Position numbers and translations under genes: made by a program. Below, one piece after another: positions 11,501 to 23,819 of a stretch of DNA of 64,000 nt (positions are counted from its first letter, which is position 1; every line of letters starts with the position of its first letter). The stretch is from Chimonanthus salicifolius (Eukaryota; Streptophyta; Magnoliopsida; Laurales; Calycanthaceae). The stretch covers positions 14,106,302 to 14,170,301 of the forward strand of contig CM023534.1 of assembly GCA_013350335.1 (NCBI GenBank). The letters run 5' to 3'. The notes below the pieces were generated by a model. It made no database searches. It saw nothing but the letters and a program-made list of their open reading frames with translations, and was not told where the DNA came from.

Positions 11501-13639
11501 GCTCTAGCCTAAATTTGTAGAACAGCCCGAACTAATTAGATTTAAGTATCTAACTAGTGGCTGTATACGTATAATGATCAACTGAATATTTCTTAAGATG
11601 CTCTCATACTGGGAGTTCCATGTAAAGTCCACTTATGATTATGGGGTTGGGTAAGTTTGAAAGATACGTATGTATGTAATGTTTATGAAAATTTGGCTTG
11701 ATCGAATTTGATAAGATTACGTTAAAGTTTAATTTAGTTTTTTATTTACATTATATACGCTTATAGGTCATTCAAATTCATTAAACCTCATGATCATAGG
11801 TGCGTTCTATCGACTATCAGAGGACTCTGTGTTGTGCAGCTGAGCAATATATATATTAAAAGAATGATCTTTTAAGAATATTTCTCATGAGAACTTTGTT
11901 TGTGAGGCACAACACTAGATCTAATGGATTGAATCTCTTTTACGCCCACCTATTCACATGAATTGCATCCATATTTAATTTGACACCATTTTGACTCTTA
12001 AAGTCAATTGATCCAACTCGGTGGATTTTCATTATTAGATAAAGGTGAAATTTTGAATGGGCTTCTCTTATTCATTCCTAATGGAATTTGATGCACACTA
12101 TTTATAAGTTAGGACCTTTTAATTCTACTAATTCATGTTGGTCTTGGAGTTCTTTTTGGTCGTTGATGTGAAAGTATCATGAGAACTAGTTCTTAATGGG
12201 TTCTTGTTTTATATATATATATATATGAGAACTATTTCTTAATCGATCCTTGTTATATATATGTCACTGATCACTAGGTCACACTTGGCCTGGTTTTCTA
12301 TTTTCTTTTTTTTTTTTTGTAATTTGAAAATCCAACCATATCAGTTAAAATTAGACTTGAACACTTACTACCACCTAAAATTTCAACCCACAACTCAATT
12401 TTCAACCACTTGATCTTAATGGTCAAAGTAGGTGGATGACTTTGAAAAATTTCAAGATGTCTAGTAGTTTTGACCGTTAAGATCAACTGGTTGGAACTGA
12501 AGTTTTGGACTAAAGTTCTAATTGTGAAATTTGATCACATTTCAAAAATTTGATTAAATTCTAGAAATCTCGGAAATTTTACTTATTTTTAAATTTTAGT
12601 TAAGATATGACCAAAACATCAGCTTGGTTCTTTTATGATCCTAAATTTTTTTTATTTTCTTACAAATTACATAATTCATTTTGACTGAAATTTATAACTC
12701 AGTATATGGCAGAGTGACTTTTGCTGCAGGTAGTTTTTCTTGATACTTTTGTATTTATGCAATGAAACACACTTTAAAAAAAATCTCACATCAGAAAGAG
12801 ATGAGAGAAGGATAGTGGAAAGGTAAAAATTGAGGTAGAGGAGAATGGGCTTTGCATAGGGTCACGGTTGATCAAGAAGGCCCATGGCCTTCATTGTCCA
12901 TCCCCTCAAGTAATACAGTGGACGTGGTAACTTTTGGTAGAGGTGGAAAGCATTTTTGTGGCCATTCCCGATATTAAATGTAAGGGTAATTATTCGTGAA
13001 TCATGAGTTTTTACTGTAGTGTACCACTTTTAAAAGAAAAAATCCATTTTGATATTATTTTTTTTCTACTCTTTCTTCCCTCTTTTAGAGAGAGAGTAAA
13101 ATGGTATCTTCCTTTTAAAATGGTGCCCTATCCTAAACCTAAGCCATTGGTTTTGTTTATTTGGCAAGATCTTTAAATCTGGAATGTTGATTTTAGTGTT
13201 CTAGTACTGGGGGGTTTCAATACAAATCCAGCTGAAAAGTGGATTTCTCAAAATAGGGCTCATTAACTGGGCTTAAACAACAACAAAAAAAAAAGTTAGT
13301 TCGAATTGGAGAAGATTCATATCCAACTGAATTTGGACCTGGATCAACTTCTCTCATGGCCCAGAAACTCAGACGGGTTGGTTTGCCAATATAATTTTGT
13401 GCCATTTCTCGTTATTCCATCAGTTCTGCTGTGTCCAATGAAGAGCAGATCGGTCACTCTGTCAAAAAACTCAAAGCACTGGACGGCTATATCCAAGTGC
13501 AACTCAAAGTTTCTTACAGTTGCATTCAGTTAATTACAAACAAACAGCCCATTATGGCAAATACGATCATTTTCTAGGAATTTTACTCCATGAAAAGATG
13601 ATAAGAAACTTGTTTATTTATTTATTTATTATAATAACG

Positions 13640-13760
13640 ATATTTTGGACCTTTTAACTATTTAGATGGTGATAAACAGACAAAATGAATTTGTCTCAGG
13701 AAACAAAAGTCTTGAGTTCGATTTCCACTTCATCTAAAAAAATTATTTCTTATAAAGCTA
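13640..13760 (+). mobile_element. Possible tRNA-derived SINE fragment
   Basis: TTAGATGGTGATAAACAG resembles a pol III A box. AGTCTTGAGTTCGATTTCC, about 50 bases later, resembles a B box (GGTTCGANTCC). Other, better copies of this type lie at 17342, 51780 and 58560. Confidence 0.35.
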
Positions 13761-13826
13761 TTTTAAGAATTAATCGAATACTATAAAAAATTTAAACACC
13801 TTTGTCGTAAAAAAGATGAATGAACT

Positions 13827-13975
13827 AGGGGTACAAATCTTGTTGAGATGATACATCGAATATCGGACAACATATCTGCGAATCTCTCTCTGTTTCCCCT
13901 CAATTTCTTTTTTACAATATATCGGCGAACATATCTACTAGTTGATATCTATCGTATTGGTCGAGACATCAAAAT
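13827..13975. mobile_element. Decayed TATCGGCCGATA-family element
   Basis: It begins AGGGGTACAAATCTTG and carries GAATATCGGACAAC, ATATATCGGCGAAC and TATCGTATTGGTCG. The right end, near GACATCAAAAT, is uncertain. Flanks ATGAATGAAC and ATGAATCCAT agree only partly. Confidence 0.4.
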
Positions 13976-14759
13976 ATGAATCCATTTGATTGAACAACTC
14001 GTGTTCATTGTTGAAAAAGTTGCGTGAGAATACAGAAGTTCATCCCTTGGCGACAGGGATTCCTCTATCTTTCAGTGAGCTTGGAAGTCTTCAGTTGGGA
14101 CAACTCAGCAGTCATTTAGTTTGACCATTGAGTAGATTCATAGAACATAAAAAAAGAAGGGAAAACTCAGTATTTAACATGTCCCACGACTGTAGTTCAG
14201 ATCTTCCTCATGCCACTGATATACTGCAGTCCATAATCCATATACTTAGTTCCATTCGATTCTCAATGAGAATCGCAATTGAGAGAAGTAGCAGGGTTAT
14301 GAGTTTTAAATTAAAACATGTTTTATTTTTTAGCTTATATCAAAAATTAAAATATATTTCTAAAATATCTATTTTTACATTTAAATATAAAAAATAATTT
14401 AATTATTCAAATAATATAATTTTTCGTTATTTTAAATTTATGTATAAAAAATTATAAAATACCCAGCATAAAACTCCCTTGACCCCTATCCCTAATTCAT
14501 GATGAAACTCTTTAAAAAACATATAACACTGCACTCACAGAATCGAATCCTTTCCAACCGCATGCTTTTGTTGACTCGTAATCAGGGACAAGTAGGCGGG
14601 CGGCCATGTAGAGAGTTCCCCCACGTGTCGAATAAAATTCTGGTGGAATATTGAAAAGAGAGATTCGATTGATAATGATATTTTAATATTTAAAATTTTC
14701 ATTTCGAGGATTTGAATTTTCATTGAGTTGGTCAAAATTCATCCATTTCGACCTACTTC

Positions 14760-15470
14760 AACCAAAACTCAAGTTTGTTTAAATAATTTTAATATTTAAT
14801 TTTTTTTTTGCAAAATAATATAGTATCTTACTTAAAACCATTTGGAAAGCATTAACCACTCTAAGTGTGCAACAGTGTATCAGAGAGATTATTGGCTGAT
14901 ACAGGGGGTACTGTTTTTAGGGTTTATTTTAGATTATGATGAATGATTTGTTACTTTTATGTACCAAAAAATTAATGATATAAAATTAGAGCTTAATGAA
15001 ATGATGTGTATAAGATTAGATTCCAATTAAACAGGCATTGTTTGTATAATTAGTGTGAAAGAGCTGAAAGAATGTAACTGTTAGTCAGGTAAAAGATTCG
15101 AACCAATTTCAAGAAGTTCAGAATAATAATCAATTAACAATTAATAAGTTTCCTGCCACCAGGAGATTGTGTTGAGTAATAATGAATTTCACGACTCCAT
15201 CACTTTCAAACCAAGCTATTCAATAATATATATATATATATTTTTTTAATTTACATGTAGCAAATTGTGGAAAACTCAGTGTAAAATTCTCACAGGTGAT
15301 ACCCATTATCCTTAAGGTACATCAAGTTAAACTATGAGGGCTCGAGCTTGACACTTTCTACTTTTTAAGACGGAAAGTTAGCCCGTCACCGGTTTTTGTA
15401 TCACCTAAGGGTGCTGGTTGGGTCTGTTCTATTAATGCTGGCCGCGGAGTCACTGTCTTATCTGCTAAGG
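14760..15470 (+). repeat. Left arm of an inverted repeat pair
   Basis: Two blocks here match the minus strand of 18290-19310 in the same order. Block A (14775-14850) has GTTTAAATAATTTTAATATT and ACTTAAAACCATTTGG. Block B (15090-15470) has AAGAAGTTCAGAATAATAAT and GGAGTCACTGTCTTATCTGC. The arm carries a TA run and about 130 extra bases that the other arm lacks. Confidence 0.7.
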
Positions 15471-16577
15471 GTCTGGGCTTGTGGGGTATGGGCTGGGTCC
15501 TGTATGGTAGTCACATTGTTGGTTTTGCATATAAGTTCCTTTAGAATGTAAATACTGGCCCAATATTTGGACCTAATTATATATAATTAGTATTTGGAAT
15601 TTTGAAATTCAGACTTGGGTCAAAATTTTATCGAGTTGAAAAATTCAACCAAGTTTAAAAAAATTGAGTTTTTTTTTTAAAAAATTCATTAACTTTTCTG
15701 TTGAGTCGAGTCGACACAGACTGAGAGTTTTTCCAAATTTAAAAATTATATATAGTTAAATGCTCAGGCCTGATCTAAATAATAACAATAACAATAATAA
15801 TAATACATTAGTTTAAATTGACGTGCAAAGATCATCACGAATCATGGAAAAAGAATTTAGAAACTATTGCAAAATCAAATTCCTACTGCCCAAACCACCC
15901 TAGCCCTCAAGAAAAGTAATTCTGTGAACAAAATTATGTTAAGATTCTACTTATATATTCAACAATTATATGAAATCTAATCTCGTATCAAGTTGGAAAA
16001 AGCCAAAAGAAAGTAATTATGTAAAAAAATTATATTAAGAAAATTGATCTCGTGTCAAGTTTTGAAAATTTAACATTTTAGTTGTTTGCATCAAAATCTT
16101 TATTTTTATTGAAAATATATGGCTACTAGTTAATGATCGTACGAGTGCATCAGTTTACTGATATTGTATCATTTCCCATAAAAAAGAAAATGGCTAAATC
16201 CTTTTGTACAAGTTAGGTTTGAAGGATCCAGCGTTCCATCTAAACTCACCAACCCTCTTAGAATTATTGATTACTGAATCATGTGGCCCACTTCTACATT
16301 TCCTGGAACAAAGGTGCCATACATTCTTAATAATATATTACTCATTTTTCCCATTAAAATATAAATTGAAAAGCCAAAGTCAAAACAGGATGACCAAGTT
16401 TTAGTCACGCATGGCATGTGAAGTAGCCTCTGCGCCGCCTTCCTAGCATTTAAAGTATCACAGATATGACCAATTCAACCCAAATCAAGCTTAAATACTC
16501 CACCCTTCACTGACCAACATCACCTCTTTCCTCTGCAGCACCAAGTTCCACCGGCCAACGACCGAATCCGATCGAAA

Positions 16578-16991
16578 ATGTCGGGTAATCGAGCTCCAGA
16601 CTGCAATTTGCTAGCAATGTATAGAGCTTCAGTTCGTGGTCGGAGTGGTCGTGGGTACCAACAGCTTCTCGACGAGGAGGCCTTCTTGGATCCTTCCGAA
16701 CTGAAGAGCTTCGAAGTTCCGATCAAATTAAAGAGAGTAGCTAGCTCACCAGTTGGAATGATCATAACAACTGCTAAGTTCTCTAAATCAGAGATTACAG
16801 TTTCTTCCTGCCCTCAGAAGGCAAAGACCTCTAGAAAGGATGCAAAGGCTCACCCACTCCTCAGTTTCTTCAGTGGACCACGCCGGAAGAAGGCGGCAGT
16901 AAAGCCAGAGTTCATTAGGTACTTGGAGTATATGAAGGAAGGAGGCAGATGGGATGCTAGATCAAATAGGCCTGTTATCTATTTCAACTGA
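16578..16991 (+). CDS. Plant protein of unknown function, 137 aa, single exon
   Basis: The protein is small and basic and has no signal peptide or membrane segment. The N-terminal third has RASVRGRSGRGYQQLLDEEA. The middle is rich in K and S (KAKTSRKDAKAHPLL). The C-terminus has KPEFIRYLEYMKEGGRWD and SNRPVIYFN, a compact conserved-looking motif that I associate with a family of small uncharacterised plant proteins, without a named function. The ATG at 16578 is preceded by GATCGAAA, and the frame is open to TGA at 16989. A CT-rich leader lies upstream, and AATAAA at 17090 gives a plausible 3' end. The gene stands alone between repeats. Codon use and the motif make it a believable gene; its role is not known to me. 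Confidence 0.8.
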   Translation: MSGNRAPDCNLLAMYRASVRGRSGRGYQQLLDEEAFLDPSELKSFEVPIKLKRVASSPVGMIITTAKFSKSEITVSSCPQKAKTSRKDAKAHPLLSFFSGPRRKKAAVKPEFIRYLEYMKEGGRWDARSNRPVIYFN

Positions 16992-17089
16992 TATCTTGTA
17001 ATTTTGTACTGTTTTCTACATGTGTTATCTTTTCCTATAAATCATTATGTTGAATTTTTCAAACAAAGGGTGACTGGTATGGAAATTTC

Positions 17090-17095
17090 AATAAA
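17090..17095 (+). terminator. Candidate polyadenylation signal of the 137-aa gene
   Basis: AATAAA lies 99 bases after the stop codon and is followed by T-rich sequence at about 17140-17160. Confidence 0.4.
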
Positions 17096-17099
17096 AAGC

Positions 17100-18290
17100 T
17101 CCAATCCAATTTCTTGCTGCAAAGGTCGTTCATACTTTCTCTTTTTTTTTTTTTTTTTTAATATTTAAGTATTTCTCTCTTCTTTCTTTCTTTTTTCTTT
17201 TCAACAAAAAATGGGATGCCTTCAACATCAGCTGTTATATAAAAGCATAGTTTAAAAATTGAAAAAATTGGCCAGATTCACTTAATTTGATAGAATCGTG
17301 AATCGGATGAGTCAATGAGATTCTTTTAATTTTAATCCAGAGGGAGTTAGCATGATGGTCAAGATGCTCCCCTCATAAAAGGAGGTCTTGAAATTGATTC
17401 ACGTCCCCTGAACCACTCTCCATGAAATTACTCCTCATTCACTTAACCGGTGTGTAGATTGAGAAATTTACACAAGCTCTTGGAATTAGTCTCGTCTCGA
17501 ACGTGGAGTGGAAATGCCCATATTACATAAAAAAACGAGTCAACGAGATTCTTTTAAGTTTTACAATTTTTATAAAAACTTAGACTCTATAAAAATTCGT
17601 GATAAATCTGAATTTTGAGTTCTCAGACACCTCATAGAAGTCTTGGATAGTGGAGTTTTTTTTTTTTTTCCTTTCCTCAAGAGATAAAACCCCGTAAGTT
17701 AATGCGCCCAACTCCTTTATTTGGATTTTTTAAATTTCTGAGAAGTTTGTCAACATTAAATTTTGTTTGAATTTTCTCAAGAATCCATCAATTCTCTCAG
17801 AATGTCATTGAAATGAATAGTTTACTTTCTTAAACATCCAAGAAAGGCTGTAATATTGTGCATTCTTTCAATGTATTAGACTAAGTCGGCAAACAACTAG
17901 AAAAATATTTGTTTAAATCTGCAGTTTTTCAAAGGCAATCAAAATAATTTAACTTGTTTAGGGCTACAAATGACCAGTCCAGAGTAGATAAGAAGAAATT
18001 TTCAAAGTTGAGATTTTTAATTTTAGTTTAAACTGATGTTAGTTTGAGTTTAAGTCGACACATAAGTGATTATATTTTAAGCATATTGATCAATTATATT
18101 GATTGACAATTTATATTTTAATGTAGACAAATATTTACTTGCACACCTACTCAAAAAGAATGCCAACGATCCCAACTTCCCAAGTGCTCATTAGAAAAAG
18201 TTTTTAAATAAATATGTAATTTATAAAAAAATTACTTTAATTAGATTAATTAGCTATATTTTCTAATCCTCATGCATCATCACTGCTCTC
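17100..18290. other. Intergenic, no gene seen
   Basis: AT-rich sequence with poly-T runs at 17141 and 17657 and one SINE-like copy. No coding region is supported. Confidence 0.55.
17342..17535 (+). mobile_element. tRNA-derived SINE-like element
   Basis: GTTAGCATGATGGTCAAGAT resembles a pol III A box, and GGTCTTGAAATTGATTC a weak B box about 30 bases on. The rest resembles the copy on the minus strand at 58540-58735, with CACTCTCC, GTGTGTAGATTGAG-like and TGGAGTGG words. It ends near a short A run (CATAAAAAAAC). This is a family-level guess from box spacing and the second copy. Confidence 0.45.
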
Positions 18291-19310
18291 TTGTCTATCC
18301 CAAGTTCACTTCTTATTAGAATTTTGTAGGTGCAATTGTTACTAACATATTGACCCACTTAGCAGATAAGACAGTGACTCCACGGCTGGCGAAATGGAAC
18401 AGAGGTGGTACAAAAACTAGTGTATTATTAACTTGCTTGGCTTGAAAGTGATGGGAGTCATTATATTCATTGTTACTCACACAATCTCCTTGTGGCAGCA
18501 ATCTTATCAGTTGATAATTGATTATTATTCTGAACTTCTTCAATTTAGTCGAATCTTTTACTTGACTAACATTTACAACAAGTATGATTCATTATGATGA
18601 TCACATCAAAGTTGAAGTGCTTAGTTCTATCTAGGGTTGAAATCGGATTGGATCAGGTCGGGTTTCTTAAAACCCTATCTAACCCGAGACAATAATTTAT
18701 GGAACCCGACCCGATCTGAGCTATTGACCTGAAACTCTCGACTCGACACAACCCAAATTCTAACTCAACTCAACCCGAATTATGAGCTGACCCACATTCT
18801 GAACTCATTTTAGCTAAGTTGGATCGGATAGGGCCCAAATTTTGAACCCATGCGAGCTTTTGTCTTTTCAACCCGAGCCGACTCGCATGACCCGACCCAC
18901 ATGATTTCTCGGGGCGGGTCATGCGGGTTGGGTCAAAACCTGACCCGAGTTTCATATCTAGTTCTATCTTATCTTTAGTAAACTTTGTTAATACATCCTA
19001 TCATTCCATATTGAAAGAAATTGAGATTAAAAAGTAGATGTGGGTCCATATTCGTGACCCATATCCTACGGTTCATTTTAATCAGCATAACATCACCGAA
19101 TAATGAATAAAAATAAAAGTAGAATTTAGTAATGGTAGGCTAAAGTACTCTTTTTGAGACAAAAAATCCCATTGGAATTCAAATTTTTCAAATTTTAGAT
19201 AATTTTTTTTTTTGAAAAAATTACCAAATGGTTTTAAGTAAAGATAATATTTTAGTTTGCGAAAACTTTTAAATATTAAAATTATTTAAACATACCTTAG
19301 TGTCTCACTG
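18290..19310 (-). repeat. Right arm of an inverted repeat pair, split by a later insertion
   Basis: On the minus strand, 19310-19200 matches 14775-14850 and 18585-18290 matches 15080-15470. Shared words include CAGAATAATAATCAATTA, AGATTGTGT and GAGTCACTGTCTTATCTGC. The GGGTC element at 18633-18959, with its own target duplication, is inserted between the two blocks, so it arrived after the duplication. Confidence 0.7.
18633..18959. mobile_element. GGGTC-rich element, 327 bp, with perfect 10-bp target duplication
   Basis: Flanked by AGTTCTATCT at 18623-18632 and 18960-18969. The left end is AGGGTTGAAATCGGATTGG. The right end, reversed, is AGATATGAAACTCGGGTCAG. The body is dense in GGGTC and GACCC words that can pair with each other, such as CCCGACCCGATC and CATGCGGGTTGGGTC. 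There is no coding sequence. A 10-bp duplication points to a Mutator-like mechanism. Confidence 0.75.
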
Positions 19311-19954
19311 TCTTGTTGATAATTTTTTTTTAACCCTCTTTTCATTTTTTTTTGAAAAATGAGTAATAATTAAGAGGTGTTCATTTGTCTCAGCCTAGCA
19401 GAAATAAACGTGTTTGGACAAAGATTTTTTATTCGACGGGTCGGACTCGAGCTTCTAAACCTAAGCACAATTAAGTACAAGTCCGATAAAAGCCCAACAT
19501 GCTTGGACTTAAAAGCTTGAACCCGATCCTACAATTAAAAAAATATTTGTCAAGCATGTTTCCTTAGACCGAGGGTGAGCTCAGGCAAAGGCCATCGAGG
19601 CCCACTGGGCTTGTACTTACCTGTACTTCGGCTTAAAAAATAAATGGGGCTTAAAAGTACGAGCTCGACTCATCGAACAAAAAATCTTGGCGAAGCTCAT
19701 TTGTTTAGGTCGGGGATGAGCTCAAGCTTTTACTTAAAACCCATCGAGGCATGTTAGGCTCATATTTAACTGTACTTGGGTTAAAAGCTCGAGCTCAACC
19801 TGTTGAACAAAAAATCTTTGTCCAAACTCATTAATTTAGGTCAGGCTTTGACAAATGAACACCTCTTAATCATTATTCATTTTTTTTCAAAGAAATGAAA
19901 AGAGGGTAAAATGAAAAAAAAATATATATATTCATAAACAAGATTTGAACTCAA
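19291..19954. mobile_element. Fold-back element with ~100-bp inverted arms
   Basis: The left arm, 19291-19389, pairs with the right arm, 19850-19954. The inner 20 bases, TTAAGAGGTGTTCATTTGTC, are perfectly repeated in inverted form. The next 35 or so match with few changes (CCCTCTTTTCATTT ... TGAAAAA). The outermost 45 match loosely (CATA..GTGTCT, TCTTGTT). The spacer holds two related blocks with AAAAGC(T)CGAGCTC, TTGAACAAAAAATCTTTG and GGCTTG. The end of a second member is seen near 37530 (GAACAAATGAACACACC). Target duplications were not resolved. Confidence 0.6.
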
Positions 19955-20089
19955 GACACTTATGAAAAACAAGTTTCTTTACTACATAGATTACAATAGC
20001 TTTCACTTCAACCTACTTGATTTTCTGCTTGAGTCCAGTTGACTATTGACTTGGGCTATATCCTCTACTTCCAAGTCAGACCGTACACT

Positions 20090-20400
20090 GCTCAAAGTGG
20101 GCTGAACGTGAGGTCAAAATTTCATCTAATCCCGAAATTTCAGGCCTGGGCTGGGCCAATACAGTAGCCAAAATTTCAGGGCTCATTTTCTATTTTTTTC
20201 AAAAAATAAAATTGCAGCCAGACTGCCAGAGTTTAGGAATTGTCAGCTGAAAATTCAGCCCAGCCCAGCCCAGCCCAGCCCAGCCCAGTATATCAGATTA
20301 TCAGTATTACCCATATTTCCCAATATTTCCTGATTCACCAATTACTTCCCAATGTTTTCTGATCACCAATATCGGCCGAACTGATGAACTGAGGTTGAGC
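20090..20400. repeat. GGGCT-rich patch with (CAGCC)n and palindrome remnant
   Basis: Words such as GCCTGGGCTGGGCC are followed by about six CAGCC units at 20259-20288. CCAATATCGGCCGAACTG comes near 20370, a fragment of the TATCGGCCGATA family. Confidence 0.55.
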
Positions 20401-20506
20401 TTGCCCATTTTAAAGTTAAAACTAAACCCACACATTGTAATAAATTGAATTTCATAAAGGTGCTTTCATGTTAAATTATCCTGTGCACTGCTTAATTATT
20501 TTCTAA

Positions 20507-20561
20507 TAATAATAATAACAATAACAATAACAACAACAATAATAATAATAATAATAATAAT
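20507..20561 (+). repeat. (AAT)n/(AAC)n microsatellite
   Basis: AATAATAATAACAATAAC and then a run of AAT units, about 55 bases. Confidence 0.9.
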
Positions 20562-20569
20562 CTATATCC

Positions 20570-22650
20570 AATTTAATTCGTAAAACTTTAAGAACTCGTT
20601 TATTTCCTAAAAAGACTAGTGTAAAAAGTTTTCATTGTTTTATTATTATGATGTGTTGAAGAAAAGAAAGAAATTTTCAAAAACAAAATTATCTCAACAT
20701 ATACCTTTAAGTTGTTTTCAATACGAAGAAAGAGAGGTGAATTGTTAAATTTTAGGTTTATATATTTTATTTTATGTTCTATTTAGTTGATCACCCTCAG
20801 TTTTTTATGTTTTAAATTTAAAATTTTATATATTCCTTATAAATGTAAATTGATATATTCAATTTTATTATTGTTTTTGGAGCCGTCTATTCAATGTCTT
20901 TGTCATTTTGAAATTTTATATTCATTATAAGTTCTTATATCTTATAAATTTATTTTATTTTAAATATTTTAATTGAAATATTTTTTTTAATAACCAATTG
21001 TAATATTATATTTTTAAATTCTATGAAACTTTAGGAAAGGGTAATGGAAGCTTGGTTACAATAAGAATCTAGCATCTCTAAAAATTAATTTGAATTTATG
21101 TCAGATAGGTCAATTACGAAAGCCATATTTATACGAAGACAACTAACGGAGAAATATAAAGAGAAAGAGAATAATCTTTATATGAATTTTATTAACTTAG
21201 AAAATGTTAGGTTCTGTAGAGCCTAATAATTATAGATAAATTGTCAATCCAGTCACGGGTCGAGCTCCACACTAAGCTCGCTGAGGGTCAAAAGGGAGCA
21301 GCACCCCTTTGTTCAGGGGTACAAGGGCAAAGCCCTCGAACATAATTTTTTATTAGAAGACAATTTTGTGATTTTACATTGCACTTAGATAAATCCTAAT
21401 TAGGACAGAGGGAGAGGTTGGAGCGAAAATTGTAACTAGAGAGAGCCGTCTCTTCTTCGATTCTTTAACTTTGATCATAGTGGATCGGTGTATGAACCCA
21501 TTGACATACTGAAAAGGAACCACGTAAATATCTGTCTTGTGGTTTGATTTGATTTTCTCATTTTTGCTTATGTTTTCTTTGTTCGATATTGCTGTTTTCG
21601 TGTAGTAGGAAAGGTGTTTAAGAAATTGATTTGAAAATAAATGCATCTCTAATGATTATTTAGAGATTATTCAAAACATCACTTGGAATTCATTTTCCAC
21701 ACCTCCTCAACAAGTCCTTCTCAACAAGTTAAATAAAAGACACTGCTCATAACAAAAAGAAACATGCGAATGAAAGATATTAATGCAGCTTCCAGTACAA
21801 ATCAATACCTAGGGTAAAAATATCGGCAGATACGAAAATAATTTGACTCAACTGAGTTGATATTGCTTGAAGGCCATCCAGTTGAGCAATTTGATTAGTC
21901 TAACCTATCTATATTGTCAGTTCTGATTAGACTTAAGTTTCATGTTTCAGTATTTTAAACAATGGCAAGTAGCTTATGACCATTTCTTCCCTCAGCTTTA
22001 TATAACTATACCTAGCATAATATATTTCTTCCTCTTTCAAGAGGTTTATATGAAAATGCTAAAAATGAGAGTAAAAAACAATTGATATTAAAGGTTTAGA
22101 GCACTTACTGAATATCTTTGCTTTTTGCCTGAATGATAAACTGGTTAATATACTAAGGCAAGTAAAATTATAAATTTCTACCACTATAATTTCTTTATAT
22201 ATTAGCTCAATAGAGATTGCTAATGTCTTACAAATTCAAAATTAACAACAGAGATAAATAACAGAGGGACATAAAGAATATGAATAAAAGAAAACCCTGA
22301 TGAAATGGCTCCAGCTACAAATGAACCAGGCTTCCATATTTTATATGAGTATTCTAAGCTTCTATTTGTACAGAATGATCATCTATGACTTAAAATGAGT
22401 GCATACAAAATAATGAGGATGTGCAACTAGGAGGAGTAAACTTCCACATAATGTCAGAATTCTATTGAAGCAACTAAAACAAAGTGAGACTACAAACATA
22501 AAATAACAATGCCTTCTAACTACAATACCTCTAAGCCACTCTACTTGTATTTGAATTATATTAAAAATAAAAGACATTATTCTACAAATGCTTTGCATTG
22601 CATCTTTGCAGTTTTTCCTAAATCTACATGTTTGTAGGATTTTTTCTAAA
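20570..22650. other. Intergenic, AT-rich, no gene seen
   Basis: It is largely A and T with one palindrome-family end at 21811-21840 (GGGTAAAAATATCGGCAGATA). No frame resembles a known protein. Confidence 0.55.
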
Positions 22651-22654
22651 ACTA

Positions 22655-23480
22655 CATGATTTTTGTCTTTCTTTTTGAAAGTTAAACAATCTTGTTGATA
22701 AGGAAAAGAAAACACCTAGACAGGAGCAGCTGAAAGCAACCAGCTGCAAAACATTCAAGAAAAACAGCAGCCCAAGACAAGCAAAAGGAGGAAAGAAATA
22801 AAAAGAACAGCCTCCAGAAAGGAGGAGCAAAACCGTTAATCCTAATTAGACACTCATCATGAAGACGTGCTCCCTCTTTAGCTGAACTATCAGCTTTGGA
22901 ATTTGCAGACCTGGCAATCTGAGAAATAATGATGAAACCTTTCCATCTCACTGATAACCTGATTTCTTGTACCTGATCAAGGAATCTCCATGAACACTTG
23001 ATACCTTTAGCCCATTGGGCAATGGGTTACCAGAAAAGAGTCACCTCCCAATATATCTCCTTCATGACCAATATTTTCTAACACCTTCACCCCTCTACAA
23101 AGCATTCAGCCCTGCCTCTTTTGATAGACAGAAAGGAACAGGACCAGAATACGAGACAATTGGCTCAGCAATGGAGTCGTCAATAATACGGCCATAGCCA
23201 GGTTTCCTTTTAACTCTATGGCTGCTCCCATCATAAGTTTAGCTCAAGCTTACCTTGATTTGAGGGGCTGGGGTTCCAAGTAATGGAACCAAAATCCCAA
23301 CACCCTTAACGACACCTTCGCCCACAAGCCAAGAGGCTACTTTAAATTTTATAACATCCACTACATAGCCAACCTCTCTAGCTTCGTTTCTAAACACTAT
23401 TATTCCTTTCGTGCAAGAAAATCGCCAAAGAGCTAGAGGAAATGCTGTCATACCTGTCTTGATCTTCTAATGAATGAGCA
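22655..23480 (-). mobile_element. LINE 3' end with RNase H domain
   Basis: On the minus strand the order is a zf-RVT tail (23440-23380: LALWRFSCTKGIIVFRNEAR), then RNase H pieces KPGYGRIIDDSIAEPIVSYS (about 23205-23140) and IARSANSKADSSAKEGARL (about 22915-22860), then the hydrophobic tail that ends FLINKIV. A-rich sequence after the end (AAAAAGAAAGACAAAAA on the minus strand near 22677-22660) is its poly-A remnant. Frames are broken, so the copy is dead. Confidence 0.75.
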
Positions 23481-23819
23481 GGTGGTTGATGCTTTCAAGT
23501 TTCAACATCACTTAGGCAGAAGGGGTAAGCATTAATAAGCAACATCCTACAGCCGCAATGATGGTCAAATGATACAACCACATATAGAAAATGCCTAATT
23601 ATATCTTAAGCCATTAACCAAATTGATTTCCTTACCCAAAACTAATGCCAATTAAAATTGAAATTAGGAGATCGCATGTCCATTTTCTGCGTGGAACATC
23701 AATATGATCAACTAAAGGGACAGTCTCCTTGAATATTGTTGCCACTATGACATTATGGTCGGGGCACTTGAAAGTATATTTTTACATCAAGTTTTAGTCC
23801 TTGTCTTTGACCTATAGAT

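Larger units (their letters stand above)
10700..16500. other. Intergenic, AT-rich, repeats only
   Basis: No gene is recognised. The stretch holds the palindrome element at 11302-11500, TA runs at about 12211 and 15226, a SINE-like piece near 13640-13760, a decayed palindrome element near 13827-13975, and the left arm of an inverted repeat pair (about 14760-15470). All frames here are short and resemble no known family. Confidence 0.6.

Noticed and set aside
22383..22715. Minus-strand 110-codon frame
   Set aside because: It overlaps the 3' end and tail of a LINE; the peptide is Cys/Phe-rich without a motif.
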